64,000 bases of DNA from Caballeronia sp. dw_276 (GTDB taxonomy: Bacteria; Pseudomonadota; Gammaproteobacteria; Burkholderiales; Burkholderiaceae). The stretch covers positions 220,748-284,747 of the forward strand of contig NZ_JAAVUV010000010.1 in assembly GCF_018449635.1 (NCBI RefSeq), read 5' to 3'. The notes beneath the pieces are model-generated. The model made no database searches and was not told the DNA's origin. It saw only the letters and a list, made by a program, of their open reading frames with translations. The position numbers and the translations under genes are program-made. Of this stretch, positions 18,199 to 26,847 are shown one piece after another. Each line of letters starts with the position of its first letter. Positions within the stretch are counted from its first letter, which is position 1.

Positions 18199-19344
18199 AT
18201 GAACACCAAGCTTCACAAATTGTTGCCTATCAGCGCTGCAGCGCTGCTGTTCGCCTCGATGGCAACAACAGCGATGGCCGACGAGACCGTCAAGATCGGC
18301 CACGTTGCACCGTTGACCGGCGGTATTGCTCACTTGGGCAAGGACAACGAAAACGGCGCGCGCCTCGCAGTTGAAGAAATCAATGCCAAGGGTCTGACGA
18401 TCGGCGGCCAGAAGATCACGCTTCAACTCGATCCGCAAGATGACGCGGGCGACCCGCGCACGGCGACGCAAGTTGCCCAGAAGCTGGTCGACGACAAGGT
18501 CGTTGGCGTGGTTGGTCACCTGAACTCCGGCACGAGTATTCCGGCATCGAAGATCTATAGCGATGCAGGCATCGTCCAGATCTCCCCGTCGGCTACCAAC
18601 CCGACGTACACGCAGCAAGGCTTCAAGACGACGTATCGCGTGGTCGCGACCGACGCTCAGCAAGGTCCGGCGCTCGCCAACTTCGCCGCCAAGACGATGA
18701 AGATGAAGAGCGTGGCGATCGTCGATGACTCCACGGCTTACGGCCAGGGTCTCGCGAACGAATTCGAAAAGACCGCCAAGTCGCTCGGCCTGAACGTGAT
18801 GTCGCACGACGCGACCAACGACAAGGCTGTCGACTTCCGCGCCATCTTGACGAAGATCAAGGGTGAGAATCCTGACGCGGTGATGTACGGCGGCATGGAC
18901 GCAACCGGCGGCCCGTTCGCCAAGCAAGCCAAGCAACTCGGCCTGCGCGCGAAGGTTCTGGCGGGTGACGGCGTATGTACGGAAAAGCTGGCTGACCTGG
19001 CAGGCGATGCAGCCGACAACGTAGTCTGCTCGGAAGCCGGCATGGCGCTCGAGAAGATGGAAGGCGGCCCGGCATTCGCGGCCAAGTTCCAGAAGCGTTT
19101 CGGTGCGCCGATCCAGATCTACGCGCCGTTCACGTATGACGCGGTGTACATCATTGTCGATGCAATGAAGCGCGCCAACTCGACCGATCCGGCAAAGATC
19201 GTCGCTGCAATGCCGAATACGGATTACAAGGGCGTGATCGGCGAAACGACCTTCGATTCGAAGGGCGACCTGAAGCACGGCGTGATCTCGCTGTACGACT
19301 ACAAGGCAGGCAAGAAGACGCTGCTGGACGTGGTCAAGATGTAA
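18199..19344 (+). CDS. branched-chain amino acid ABC transporter substrate-binding protein
   Basis: A 381-residue periplasmic protein of the LivJ/LivK family. The signal peptide is clear: MNTKLHKLLPISAAALLFAS with cleavage after AMA. The mature protein begins DETVKIGHVAPLTGGIAHLG, followed by the family motif NGARLAVEEINAKG and VVGHLNSGTSIPAS. GGAGACTTAC precedes the ATG at 18199; an upstream in-frame start at 18169 would spoil the signal peptide. No permease or ATPase genes follow, so it either feeds a transporter encoded elsewhere or serves as an orphan receptor. A strong terminator closes the unit. Confidence 0.94.
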   Translation: MNTKLHKLLPISAAALLFASMATTAMADETVKIGHVAPLTGGIAHLGKDNENGARLAVEEINAKGLTIGGQKITLQLDPQDDAGDPRTATQVAQKLVDDKVVGVVGHLNSGTSIPASKIYSDAGIVQISPSATNPTYTQQGFKTTYRVVATDAQQGPALANFAAKTMKMKSVAIVDDSTAYGQGLANEFEKTAKSLGLNVMSHDATNDKAVDFRAILTKIKGENPDAVMYGGMDATGGPFAKQAKQLGLRAKVLAGDGVCTEKLADLAGDAADNVVCSEAGMALEKMEGGPAFAAKFQKRFGAPIQIYAPFTYDAVYIIVDAMKRANSTDPAKIVAAMPNTDYKGVIGETTFDSKGDLKHGVISLYDYKAGKKTLLDVVKM

Positions 19345-19409
19345 TTTCGCGGGCGGCGCGGCAATCGCTTTGATTTGCCATTGCGCCGCCTTCGATGATC
19401 CTCAGATGC

Positions 19410-19446
19410 AAAAAACGCGCTGATTGCGAAGTCAGCGCGTTTTTTT
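19410..19446. terminator. bidirectional terminator between livK-like and MFS genes
   Basis: ACGCGCTGA at 19415-19423 pairs with TCAGCGCGT at 19432-19440, extended by an A run on the left pairing with the T run on the right. It serves both convergent genes. Confidence 0.9.
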
Positions 19447-20668
19447 ATAGCTTGAGTTGTTTCATCATCCGCGGTCCCACGAGCGCGATCAGCGCCGCGC
19501 AGGCCGCGACCACCGAGAGTCCGATTGGCAAAGAGCTGATCTGCGCCACACCGCCGATCAGCACCGGCCCGAACAGCAAGCCGAAGTACGCCAGCCCGGC
19601 GACCTGCGCGAGCCCCTCCGCCGGGCTCACACCTTCCACGCGCGCCGCCGCGGCGAACAGCACCGGCATCATGTTGGCGAGGCCCAGGCCCATCAGGGTA
19701 AAACCGGCCAGCGTCACGACCGCGTTCGGCAGGATCAGCGCCGCCACCATGCCGATAAACGCCAGTGCCGCGCTCGCGAAGATCAATTGCGGCGCGCCGA
19801 AGCGGGCGCGCACGGCGTCGCCGCCAAAACGGCCGGCCGCCATGCCGCCGGTAAATGCCGCGTACGCCGCGCTCGATAACGCCGGCGTTGCCAGCACTAC
19901 GTCGCGCATATAGACGGTCGCCCAGTCGTACATCGCGCCTTCGGCGATCAGCGCGATCAGCGCCAGGGCGCCGAGCGCCCAGAGCGCGCGGGAGCGCCAT
20001 CGATTCGACGACGATGAACCGTGAGCGTCGCTGACGTGAGGAACGTGCGGCAACACGTTAGGCATGGATACCAGCAGCACGATCAAGCTCACCCCGCACG
20101 CCAGCGCAAGATGTGCAACCGGCGGCAAGCCGTGCGCGAGCATTGCGCCGCCCGCTGCGGCGCCCGCCATCCCGCCGACGCTGAACATGCCGTGCAGCGA
20201 CGACATGATCGGGCGCTCGAGTGCCTCTTCGACGGCGCTCGCTTCGGCGTTCATGGCGACATCGAGCGTGGCCATGCTGAAGCCGAACAGCGCCAGCACG
20301 AGTACCAAAAGCCAGTAAGACGGTGCGACGAGGATCAGCGCCCCGAACACCGTCATGCCGATACCGCCCGCCAGGCACGCGCGGCGCGTGCCCACACGGC
20401 CTATCCACGGGCCATTTGTCAGCATTGCGACGATCGACCCGGCCGCTACCGCCAGCAACGCAATGGAAAGCGCGCCGGGACTGAGGTGAAACTTATCGCG
20501 TACGGTGGGAACATGGACGCCCCACGACGCGTACAACATCCCCGCGATGAAGAAAACGGCCATGGTGGCGTACCGGGCGCGCTCACGCTTCTTGATCGGT
20601 AGCCTTCTGTGCGAGGCTTGCGCGGTATCGTGCAAGCCCGTGCGGGCGCTGGAAACTGATTCAGACAC
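19445..20668 (-). CDS. MFS transporter
   Basis: A 407-residue major facilitator with twelve membrane segments and a polar central loop (VPHVSDAHGSSSSNRWRSRA) between the two halves. The cytoplasmic N terminus is about 40 residues. The loop 2-3 motif reads GPWIGRVGTRRACLAG. The general look is that of the YbjJ/fucose-permease-like group. It is divergent from the HugZ-like gene, with 170 bases between the start codons. The substrate cannot be named. Confidence 0.9.
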   Translation of the reverse strand: MSESVSSARTGLHDTAQASHRRLPIKKRERARYATMAVFFIAGMLYASWGVHVPTVRDKFHLSPGALSIALLAVAAGSIVAMLTNGPWIGRVGTRRACLAGGIGMTVFGALILVAPSYWLLVLVLALFGFSMATLDVAMNAEASAVEEALERPIMSSLHGMFSVGGMAGAAAGGAMLAHGLPPVAHLALACGVSLIVLLVSMPNVLPHVPHVSDAHGSSSSNRWRSRALWALGALALIALIAEGAMYDWATVYMRDVVLATPALSSAAYAAFTGGMAAGRFGGDAVRARFGAPQLIFASAALAFIGMVAALILPNAVVTLAGFTLMGLGLANMMPVLFAAAARVEGVSPAEGLAQVAGLAYFGLLFGPVLIGGVAQISSLPIGLSVVAACAALIALVGPRMMKQLKL

Positions 20669-20840
20669 GGAAATCGCTCTCGTTATTTCTTCGTTTTGAA
20701 AGCCGGGTCAATACAGGCTGCTGCGTTTATTGCCCGACGAAGCTTTCGATTCTATCGAACGGGTCGCCGGCATGCATGTCTGAGCACATTGAGACGACTG
20801 AAGGTGGTTCGCCGATTTTCGCTTCGTTACGAGGTTCGCC

Positions 20841-21506
20841 TTGAATATCCCGTCGCACGCGCCTTTGCATCTGTTGCATCAGGCGGCCAATGGCACACTC
20901 GCCACGCATTCCCGCGAGCCGCACGGTTATCCGTATCCCACGGCGCTGCCTTTCGCGCCGACATCGGCGCACGCGCCCATGATCCTGATCAGCCATCTGG
21001 CCGAACACACCAGAAACCTGCAGTCCGATGCTCGAGCCGGCTTTCTCATCGCCCATTCAGCCAGCGATGCCATTCTCGAAGGCCAGCGCCTGACAATGCT
21101 CGGATCCTTTTCTCCCGCGCCGGCTAATTCCGTGGCTGAACTGTCACGCCGGTATCTTCGATATCACCCCGACGCCGCCCGTTATCTTGAACTCGGCGAC
21201 TTCACGATCTGGGTGATGTCGATAGAACGAATGCGTTATATAGGCGGGTTTGGCGCAATGGGCTGGCTGGACGGCACTGTTCTTAACGAATCTGAAGCAA
21301 TATCCGAAAAGAATGAATTGCAGCTTCTGGCATTATTTTCCGATTCGTCATCGCGCCCGCCGCAACTTGAACTAATCGGCGTGGACAAATACGGGTGTGA
21401 TCTAAGAAGCTCAGGAGTGCGCAATCGTTTCACCTTCGATAAACCGAAAGAGTCGCAAGCAGAATTGAATGCGGCACTGATGGATTGTATTGAACGGCAT
21501 AGGTGA
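20841..21506 (+). CDS. HugZ-like pyridoxamine 5'-phosphate oxidase family protein
   Basis: A 221-residue split-barrel protein. The N terminus (HLLHQAANGTLATHSREPHGYPYPTALPFA) and ISHLAEHTRNLQSDARAGFLI are typical of the FMN-binding-fold proteins that include HugZ-type heme oxygenases. A DUF2470-like C-terminal region, with FTIWVMSIERMRYIGGFGAMGWL, follows. The start appears to be TTG at 20841, with GAGG upstream; no ATG fits. Heme degradation is the known role of HugZ, but many relatives have no shown activity, and no heme uptake genes are adjacent. Confidence 0.82.
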   Translation: MNIPSHAPLHLLHQAANGTLATHSREPHGYPYPTALPFAPTSAHAPMILISHLAEHTRNLQSDARAGFLIAHSASDAILEGQRLTMLGSFSPAPANSVAELSRRYLRYHPDAARYLELGDFTIWVMSIERMRYIGGFGAMGWLDGTVLNESEAISEKNELQLLALFSDSSSRPPQLELIGVDKYGCDLRSSGVRNRFTFDKPKESQAELNAALMDCIERHR

Positions 21507-21891
21507 TTGTCTGAACTGCTGGCATCGCAAACGTGTGCCGTTATGTGCTGTTATGTCGCCTCATTACGAGATACGTTCACGGATTGAAGGGTTTCTTTCG
21601 CAACCTCGCATCGGATGGAAGGTTTAAGTGACATGTTTTAACACTATTCTCATTTTGTGAAAGATTTTCCGAATTCATTCAGAGATGTAAGTAGGATGAA
21701 TGGAAGAGTTTGCACCATTTAAAGAATCGCACCAAATGTTACGCACACCTGTTCGGCTGAATCGATTTAATTCGAATGTGTTGAAACGCGCATAAAGCCG
21801 TGGTTGTGTTAATCTGCGATCCATTGAGAGGCTTTACAATATATCCCAAGCGGGCACTTGACTCGTACACTGCAAACCAAAGGAAAACATC
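21507..21891. other. AT-rich intergenic region upstream of the H-NS gene
   Basis: 385 bases with no supported gene. The stretch is much more AT-rich than the surroundings, as expected for an autoregulated H-NS promoter. TACAAT near 21835-21840 could be a -10, but the matching -35 is poor. Confidence 0.5.
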
Positions 21892-22197
21892 ATGCCGTCT
21901 TACAAGGAACTTCTCGCGCAGCGCGAAAATCTCGAACGACAGATTGAAGAAGCGAAGTCGCGGGAATATGCTGAAGTTCTCAATGAAATCAAGCAGAAAA
22001 TGACCGACTACGGGATCACGCTCGCCGAATTGGCTGGTGGTCGCGGCGGTAAAAATCTGAAAAATGCATCACGTCCGCGTGCTGGCGTGGCGCCTAAGTA
22101 TCGTGATCCGGATAGCGGCAGCACGTGGTCGGGCCGCGGCAAGCCGCCCAAGTGGATTGCCGGTCAGGAGCGCGACAACTTCCTGATCCAGAAGTAA
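21892..22197 (+). CDS. H-NS family nucleoid-associated protein (BpH3-like)
   Basis: A 101-residue H-NS histone family protein. The N-terminal half is a coiled coil used for oligomerisation (LLAQRENLERQIEEAKSREY). A basic linker follows, and the C-terminal DNA-binding domain carries KYRDPDSGSTWSGRGKPPKW, the AT-hook-like minor-groove motif of the family. AAAGGAAAACATC precedes the ATG. H-NS proteins silence AT-rich and horizontally acquired genes. The gene is monocistronic, in an AT-rich setting and with its own terminator. Confidence 0.96.
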   Translation: MPSYKELLAQRENLERQIEEAKSREYAEVLNEIKQKMTDYGITLAELAGGRGGKNLKNASRPRAGVAPKYRDPDSGSTWSGRGKPPKWIAGQERDNFLIQK

Positions 22198-22210
22198 GGT
22201 CTTTCATATT

Positions 22211-22246
22211 AAAAAAGCCGCACGCGTAAAGCAGTGCGGCTTTTTT
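22211..22246 (+). terminator. terminator after the H-NS gene
   Basis: AAAAAAGCCGCAC at 22211-22223 pairs with GTGCGGCTTTTTT at 22234-22246 over a ten-base loop. Confidence 0.92.
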
Positions 22247-22393
22247 GTATCTGAAGTGGATTCGACAGCTGACTGAGAACGCGTCCCGTTTCTTTTAAAT
22301 TGATGATTTAAAAGGATTTTATTCTGTTTTGGAACGTCTGTTTGCTCTGGGCCTTGGTAAGATTGCTCGTACAAGGACTTTGAGCGTAATGAA

Positions 22394-23578
22394 ATGTCTC
22401 TATCGACTGCGCGCGCCGCTGAGAAGCACGAGGTAGCGCGCAAAACCACTTTTACCAGCATCGTGCTCAATATGGTTCTAATGAGCGCGCAGATCGTTGT
22501 AGGCGTGTTCGCGCATTCTCAGGCGCTTATTGCAGATGGCGTTCATTCATTGGCCGATTTGGTGTCCGATTTTGTCGTATTGTTGGCAAACAAGCGAAGC
22601 GCTGCCGCCCCGGACGACGACCATAATTACGGTCACAGCCGTTATGAAACAGTTGCTTCATTATTTCTCGGTGCATTGTTAATTGCGGTCGGCATCGGAA
22701 TGTTATGGCGCGCCGGCGAGCGCATCACCAATCTTCAAGACATTCCTGAGGTCCACGCGAGCGCGTTGGTGGTCGCAGTCATTGTCCTTGTTTCGAAAGA
22801 AGTTTTATTTCGATATATGTTGCGCGCAGCCGAGCGCGTCAGATCCGCCTTGCTCATTGCGAATGCATGGCATGCGCGTTCGGATGCGGCGTCGTCGCTG
22901 GTAGTGGCAGTCGGGATTATCGGTAGCATGGCGGGCTGGCGCCTTCTTGATCCGATCGCCGCCGCGATCGTGGGATTTATGGTCGCTCGTATGGGTTGGA
23001 CTTTCGGATGGGATGCACTTCAGGATTTGTCTGACCGAGCTTTGGACCAGGTTGAATCCGAAAAGCTGCGTACATTATTAATCGAGACCCCAGGGGTGCG
23101 GGACGTGCACGAATTGCGCACGCGAAAAATGGGCGACCTCGCCCTGGTCGACGCGCATATTCTGGTCGATCCGCTGATCTCGGTTTCCGAGGGGCATTAC
23201 ATAGCCGAATCGGCACGTGCGCGTCTGCTTACGAATAGCCGCGTGGTCGATGCGCTAATTCACGTCGATCCCGAAAACGACGACATTAGTCCTGCTTCGG
23301 CACGATTGCCGACGCGTTCTGCGGCGAGCGACGCCGTGCGCAATGCGCTGAACGCTCAGGGAATGAGCTTCGATCAACTGAACCTGCATTATCTGAGCAG
23401 CGGATTTGAGATCGACGTGCTGCTTCCTTCCGATTCAAGCAACGATCAGATTGCGAAACTGCAGCAAGTGGATTTCAATGCCCTCAAGAACGAGCTTGGC
23501 GCACGTCACATCCGGCTTGCAAGGAGTTTGCGGCCAGACGCGCGGGAGACGCAGCACGCGGAAGATCTCCCGCGCTGA
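22394..23578 (+). CDS. cation diffusion facilitator (CDF) family transporter
   Basis: A 394-residue inner-membrane metal exporter. Six membrane helices fill the first 210 residues. Helix 2 has the metal-site motif ALIADGVHSLADLVSD, and helix 5 has AWHARSDAASSLVV. The cytoplasmic C-terminal domain (GVRDVHELRTRKMGDLALVDAHILVDP) is the usual regulatory metal-binding fold, followed by an extra region of about 100 residues with a second ferredoxin-like repeat. The length is greater than FieF/ZitB (about 300), because of that tail. Likely substrates are Zn, Co, Fe or Mn. Confidence 0.92.
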   Translation: MSLSTARAAEKHEVARKTTFTSIVLNMVLMSAQIVVGVFAHSQALIADGVHSLADLVSDFVVLLANKRSAAAPDDDHNYGHSRYETVASLFLGALLIAVGIGMLWRAGERITNLQDIPEVHASALVVAVIVLVSKEVLFRYMLRAAERVRSALLIANAWHARSDAASSLVVAVGIIGSMAGWRLLDPIAAAIVGFMVARMGWTFGWDALQDLSDRALDQVESEKLRTLLIETPGVRDVHELRTRKMGDLALVDAHILVDPLISVSEGHYIAESARARLLTNSRVVDALIHVDPENDDISPASARLPTRSAASDAVRNALNAQGMSFDQLNLHYLSSGFEIDVLLPSDSSNDQIAKLQQVDFNALKNELGARHIRLARSLRPDARETQHAEDLPR

Positions 23579-23646
23579 AGGCCCATCTTTAATACGCCAG
23601 CCGCTTGATGACCGGTGCGGCGCACGCTCGATGCACGACTTCTGGA

Positions 23647-24105
23647 TCAGAGCGGCAATTGGGTATCGAATTTGATTTCGCGCAGTACTACGCTGGTCCG
23701 TACTTGCGCGACCGCCGGGATCTTGAAAATGCGGTCGTGAAGAAACGCGTCATAGGATTTGATATCCGGCGCGACGATTTTCAGGATGTAATCGGCTTCG
23801 CCTGTAGTGCTGTAGCACTCGGTCACCTCGGGGCAGGTGGTGATCTCGCGTTCGAATTGCTCGACGCCGCCCTCGGTATGCCGCGTAAGGTGAATATGCG
23901 CGAGCGCGCAAACATGCAAGCCCAGTTTTTCGCGATCGAGCAATGCCGTGTAGCGCTGAATCACGCCCGATTGCTCCATATCCTTGATACGCCGCCAGCA
24001 AGGCGTGCTGGACAGCCCCACTTGATCGGATATTTCTTGAACTGAACGCCGGGCATCCAACTGCAGGAGTCGCAGGATCTTTTGTGAGAACGTATCGAGA
24101 GTCAA
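23647..24105 (-). CDS. Lrp/AsnC family transcriptional regulator
   Basis: A 152-residue regulator with an N-terminal helix-turn-helix (RRSVQEISDQVGLSSTPCWRRIKDME) and a C-terminal RAM ligand-binding domain (CPEVTECYSTTGEADYILKI). A TTG at 24105 is chosen as the start because AAAGGAGG lies right before it and the protein then begins TLDTFSQKILRLLQ, the family norm. An ATG at 24171 would add 22 unusual residues. It sits alone between a convergent CDF gene and the exonuclease gene. Lrp proteins of this type usually sense amino acids and act on divergent genes; no target is evident. Confidence 0.94.
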   Translation of the reverse strand: MTLDTFSQKILRLLQLDARRSVQEISDQVGLSSTPCWRRIKDMEQSGVIQRYTALLDREKLGLHVCALAHIHLTRHTEGGVEQFEREITTCPEVTECYSTTGEADYILKIVAPDIKSYDAFLHDRIFKIPAVAQVRTSVVLREIKFDTQLPL

Positions 24106-24199
24106 CTGCGCCTCCTTTCGGCCGTTACCAACTCCAATAGTAGAGGTGGCAGAAAGGATGCGCAATGTCAAACGCCCGTAGTGAGCAATATTCCCTAAC

Positions 24200-24850
24200 T
24201 CATTGCCCAGACTGCGCGTTTTGTCCTTCGATGCTATTGCCGCCGGACGTTTCGCCAGCAGTCTTCAACACTGCCAGGGCGGCGCGCTGAGTGCGCAGCT
24301 CGGCCAGCATGTTGCAAAACAAAGCACCCTGTTCGATGGCGTCGTCGAGCGCCACGTGGGTGTGCGGGTGTTCGTCGAACCAGTGTTTCGGCAAACGTGG
24401 CTTGATGGCTTTTCGGTACGGAAGATCGGTCATCGCGAAAGCGAGTGTCTTGATGTCGAGCGCCGACCAGGAGAACGGACAGCGCTCGGCGAAGCGCATC
24501 ATGTACCAGAACATGTACGTGAAGTCGAAGCCAGCCGGATAAGCTACGAACACGGGCTTGCCGGGGAGCGCCTCGACCCATTTCACGTAAGCCTGCATTG
24601 CAGGCAACGGTTGCTGCAGATCCGTCCGGCATGCGGCCCATGCCTCCGGTTGCGTTTTCCACCAGGCAGCCTGGACCGGGTGAGCGGTGGCGTCCTCGAG
24701 CGTTTCGAGATTAGCCGAGAACGTGCTGATCAGTTCCTTGTTTTCCGTATAAGCTGCCGACGCAAAACTGAGCATCGAATGAGGACCCGGGATCGGACCG
24801 TCTGCTTCGACATCCGTGCTGACGTAAATTTCAGGGATGGCGGTACTCAT
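24200..24850 (-). CDS. DEDDh-type 3'-5' exonuclease family protein
   Basis: A 216-residue RNase H-fold exonuclease. STDVEADGPIPGPHSMLSFA near residue 11 carries the first Asp-x-Glu metal pair. VFVAYPAGFDFTYMFW near residue 100 carries the second Asp, and HVALDDAIEQG near residue 175 carries the His and final Asp. This is the DEDDh pattern of proofreading and oligoribonuclease-type enzymes. Its ATG overlaps the stop of the upstream MBL hydrolase gene by four bases, so the two are translationally coupled. The natural substrate is unknown. Confidence 0.85.
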   Translation of the reverse strand: MSTAIPEIYVSTDVEADGPIPGPHSMLSFASAAYTENKELISTFSANLETLEDATAHPVQAAWWKTQPEAWAACRTDLQQPLPAMQAYVKWVEALPGKPVFVAYPAGFDFTYMFWYMMRFAERCPFSWSALDIKTLAFAMTDLPYRKAIKPRLPKHWFDEHPHTHVALDDAIEQGALFCNMLAELRTQRAALAVLKTAGETSGGNSIEGQNAQSGQ

Positions 24851-25491
24851 GCGGATTTCCTGTCGCCGACGTATGGATTCGTCCGGCGTTCGTGGCCAAG
24901 CGTTGAGGTGGGACCGTGTCCCGGCACGAACGTGACGTCGTCGCCGAGAGGCCAGAGTTTTTCGTGTACGGAGCGCACGAGATCGGCGTGGTTGCCGCGC
25001 GGAAAATCAGTTCGCCCGATCGATCCCGCGAACAGGACGTCGCCGACCAGCGCGAGCCGGTTTTCCCTGCTGAAGAACACCACGTGACCAGGCGTGTGGC
25101 CCGGACAGTGATAGACCTCCATGATTTCCTTGCCGAACTGCACGGTGTCGCCTTCTTCAAGCCATCGCTCCGGCGTGAACGCTTGTGCTTCGCCGAAGCC
25201 GAAGCGCTTGCTCTGCTCGGGCAACTGGTCGATCCAAAACGCGTCTTCCTTGTGCGGTCCGTGAATCACTACGCCATAGTGGTCAGCAATTGCCTTGGCA
25301 CCGCCGCAATGATCGAGATGGCCATGCGTGAGCAGCACTTTCTCGATGGTTACGTCGAGTTCGGCAACGGCCCCGATGATCCTGTCAATGTCTCCGCCCG
25401 GATCCACGATCGCCGCGCGCCCGGTTGCCTCGCACACGACGATTGAGCAGTTCTGCTGGAACGGTGTCACGGGAATCAGGGTGACCTTCAT
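24847..25491 (-). CDS. MBL fold metallo-hydrolase (GloB-like)
   Basis: A 214-residue metallo-beta-lactamase fold hydrolase. VLLTHGHLDHCGGAKAI gives the HxHxDH zinc motif near residue 60. HCPGHTPGHVVFFS and FVPGHGPTSTLGHE give the later histidines, and LVGDVLFAGSIGRTDF the bridging Asp. This is the short form often annotated as hydroxyacylglutathione hydrolase-like. The start at 25491 (MKVTLIPVTPFQQN) is the family-standard N terminus, although no good ribosome site precedes it. Longer starts are not credible. It is coupled to the downstream exonuclease gene. Confidence 0.9.
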   Translation of the reverse strand: MKVTLIPVTPFQQNCSIVVCEATGRAAIVDPGGDIDRIIGAVAELDVTIEKVLLTHGHLDHCGGAKAIADHYGVVIHGPHKEDAFWIDQLPEQSKRFGFGEAQAFTPERWLEEGDTVQFGKEIMEVYHCPGHTPGHVVFFSRENRLALVGDVLFAGSIGRTDFPRGNHADLVRSVHEKLWPLGDDVTFVPGHGPTSTLGHERRTNPYVGDRKSA

Positions 25492-26165
25492 GGTAGGAGC
25501 CGGGCGTGTAAAAGGTTCATTGTAACGGGCGCAAACAACGGTTGCGGCCACGTCACCAGCGTTAGCCGAGCGGCCTAGTCGTTGCCCAAAAAACAGGCAA
25601 ACTCCGCAATTTTTACGCTTTTGGGGAGAATGCGTAACAAATTGTGCATCAAAGGGAGTCTTGCAAAAGCGTCTGGGTATAATCCGTTCACTTGTGCATG
25701 GTTTGAGCATGCCATCAATGGGCAAGTGAGAAGCGTCACTAGCGCTTTTTTACAATTGCCATCAAGTACGCAGTTCGAAGCAATCGCTTTGAAATCGCAA
25801 TCAAGCATCGATTCCGATCGATGTACACGTCTTGTCCAGCCGGGTGCGATGTACCCGCTAACGGCCTTAGCTGCCGTAACGCTGGATGGGGCCTACGCCG
25901 CCGTTCCTGTGCTGTTTTATCGCGCAAGAACGTGTTTGCCACGTTCGATGGCGGCATGTGGGGTCTGGTCAGGCTGCCGGGGACAGGTTGCGCCAGACGT
26001 GAAAACTAACCGGGCATTTGCGGCGAGGTACGCCGTTCCCGTGGATACGCGCGTCGTTCGAATTATCGAGCGATGACTGCTGTCGCGTGGAAAGCCTTGA
26101 GCTGCCTAATACCGTCTGAAAAATATCTGACGGAACGGGCGGCTCGAACCGTTGATTACACGTCT
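25492..26165. other. intergenic region upstream of rlpA
   Basis: A 674-base gap. Open frames exist on both strands, but none has a ribosome site or recognisable features. A consensus TATAAT occurs at 25678-25683 without a well-spaced -35. The left part is AT-rich. Confidence 0.4.
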
Positions 26166-26792
26166 ATGAATGTACGACTCACTCGGCATTTCGGGAGTCT
26201 TTTTGTTGCAGCAATCCTGACGGGTTGCGCAATGCCACCCACCGGTGGCGACCAGGCCGGCATCCTGAACACGGGGACGCAGGTCACAAAGAACACGCCA
26301 ATTCCGAAGTCCAGTTTTCCTCGCACTGCAGCACCACTGGCCTACGATTCCCAGCTGAACTCGATTCCGTCGTCAGCCGACAAGTCGTCTGACACTTCGT
26401 CGCTTGCCAACGCGAAGCCGATCACCGCCGGTCCGAACGTCAGCGACTTCGAGCAGCAAGGCCGCGCCTCCTGGTATGGCCGTGGCTTTCATGGCCGCAA
26501 GACCGCCAGCGGCGAGCGCTACGACATGCACGCAATGACCGCCGCACACCGGACGTTGCCGCTCGCCTCGTGGGTCCGTGTGACCAACGAAAGCAACAAC
26601 AAGTCGGTGGTCGTCAAGATCAACGATCGCGGTCCGTACATCGGTAATCGTGTGATCGATCTGTCCTATGCCGCTGCGGCTGCCCTGGGAATGCGCGGCG
26701 CGGGCGTTGGAAAGGTGAAGATCGAGGGTTTGACGCAGCAGGAAGCGCGGCTTGCGCGGGAACAACTCGCATCGATTTCATCGACGGAATGA
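26166..26792 (+). CDS. rlpA: septal ring lytic transglycosylase RlpA-like lipoprotein
   Basis: A 208-residue outer-membrane lipoprotein. The signal ends with the lipobox LTGC at Cys21. A low-complexity linker follows, then the double-psi beta-barrel domain GRASWYGRGFHGRKTASGER near residue 100 with the catalytic-site sequence VVKINDRGPYIGNRVIDLSY near residue 155. RlpA cleaves naked glycan strands of septal peptidoglycan. The usual C-terminal SPOR domain that recruits E. coli RlpA to the septum is absent, so this is a short form. The start at 26166 was chosen because it gives the signal peptide directly. Confidence 0.9.
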   Translation: MNVRLTRHFGSLFVAAILTGCAMPPTGGDQAGILNTGTQVTKNTPIPKSSFPRTAAPLAYDSQLNSIPSSADKSSDTSSLANAKPITAGPNVSDFEQQGRASWYGRGFHGRKTASGERYDMHAMTAAHRTLPLASWVRVTNESNNKSVVVKINDRGPYIGNRVIDLSYAAAAALGMRGAGVGKVKIEGLTQQEARLAREQLASISSTE

Positions 26793-26816
26793 TCGCCGTT
26801 ATTCTCTGAGCATCAC

Positions 26817-26847
26817 AAAAGACGGGCCGTTTTCCACGGCCCGTTTT
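26817..26847. terminator. bidirectional terminator between rlpA and rsmI
   Basis: ACGGGCCGT at 26822-26830 pairs with ACGGCCCGT at 26836-26844, with an A run before it and TTTT after it. It serves convergent genes. Confidence 0.8.

Noticed and set aside
18016..19278. 420-codon minus-strand open frame opposite the livK-like gene
   Set aside because: It is the antisense shadow of a well-supported gene with signal peptide and family motifs; high GC content makes long antisense frames common.
25582..26076. 164-codon plus-strand open frame upstream of rlpA
   Set aside because: No ribosome site, no recognisable domain and mixed composition; it lies in what looks like a promoter region.
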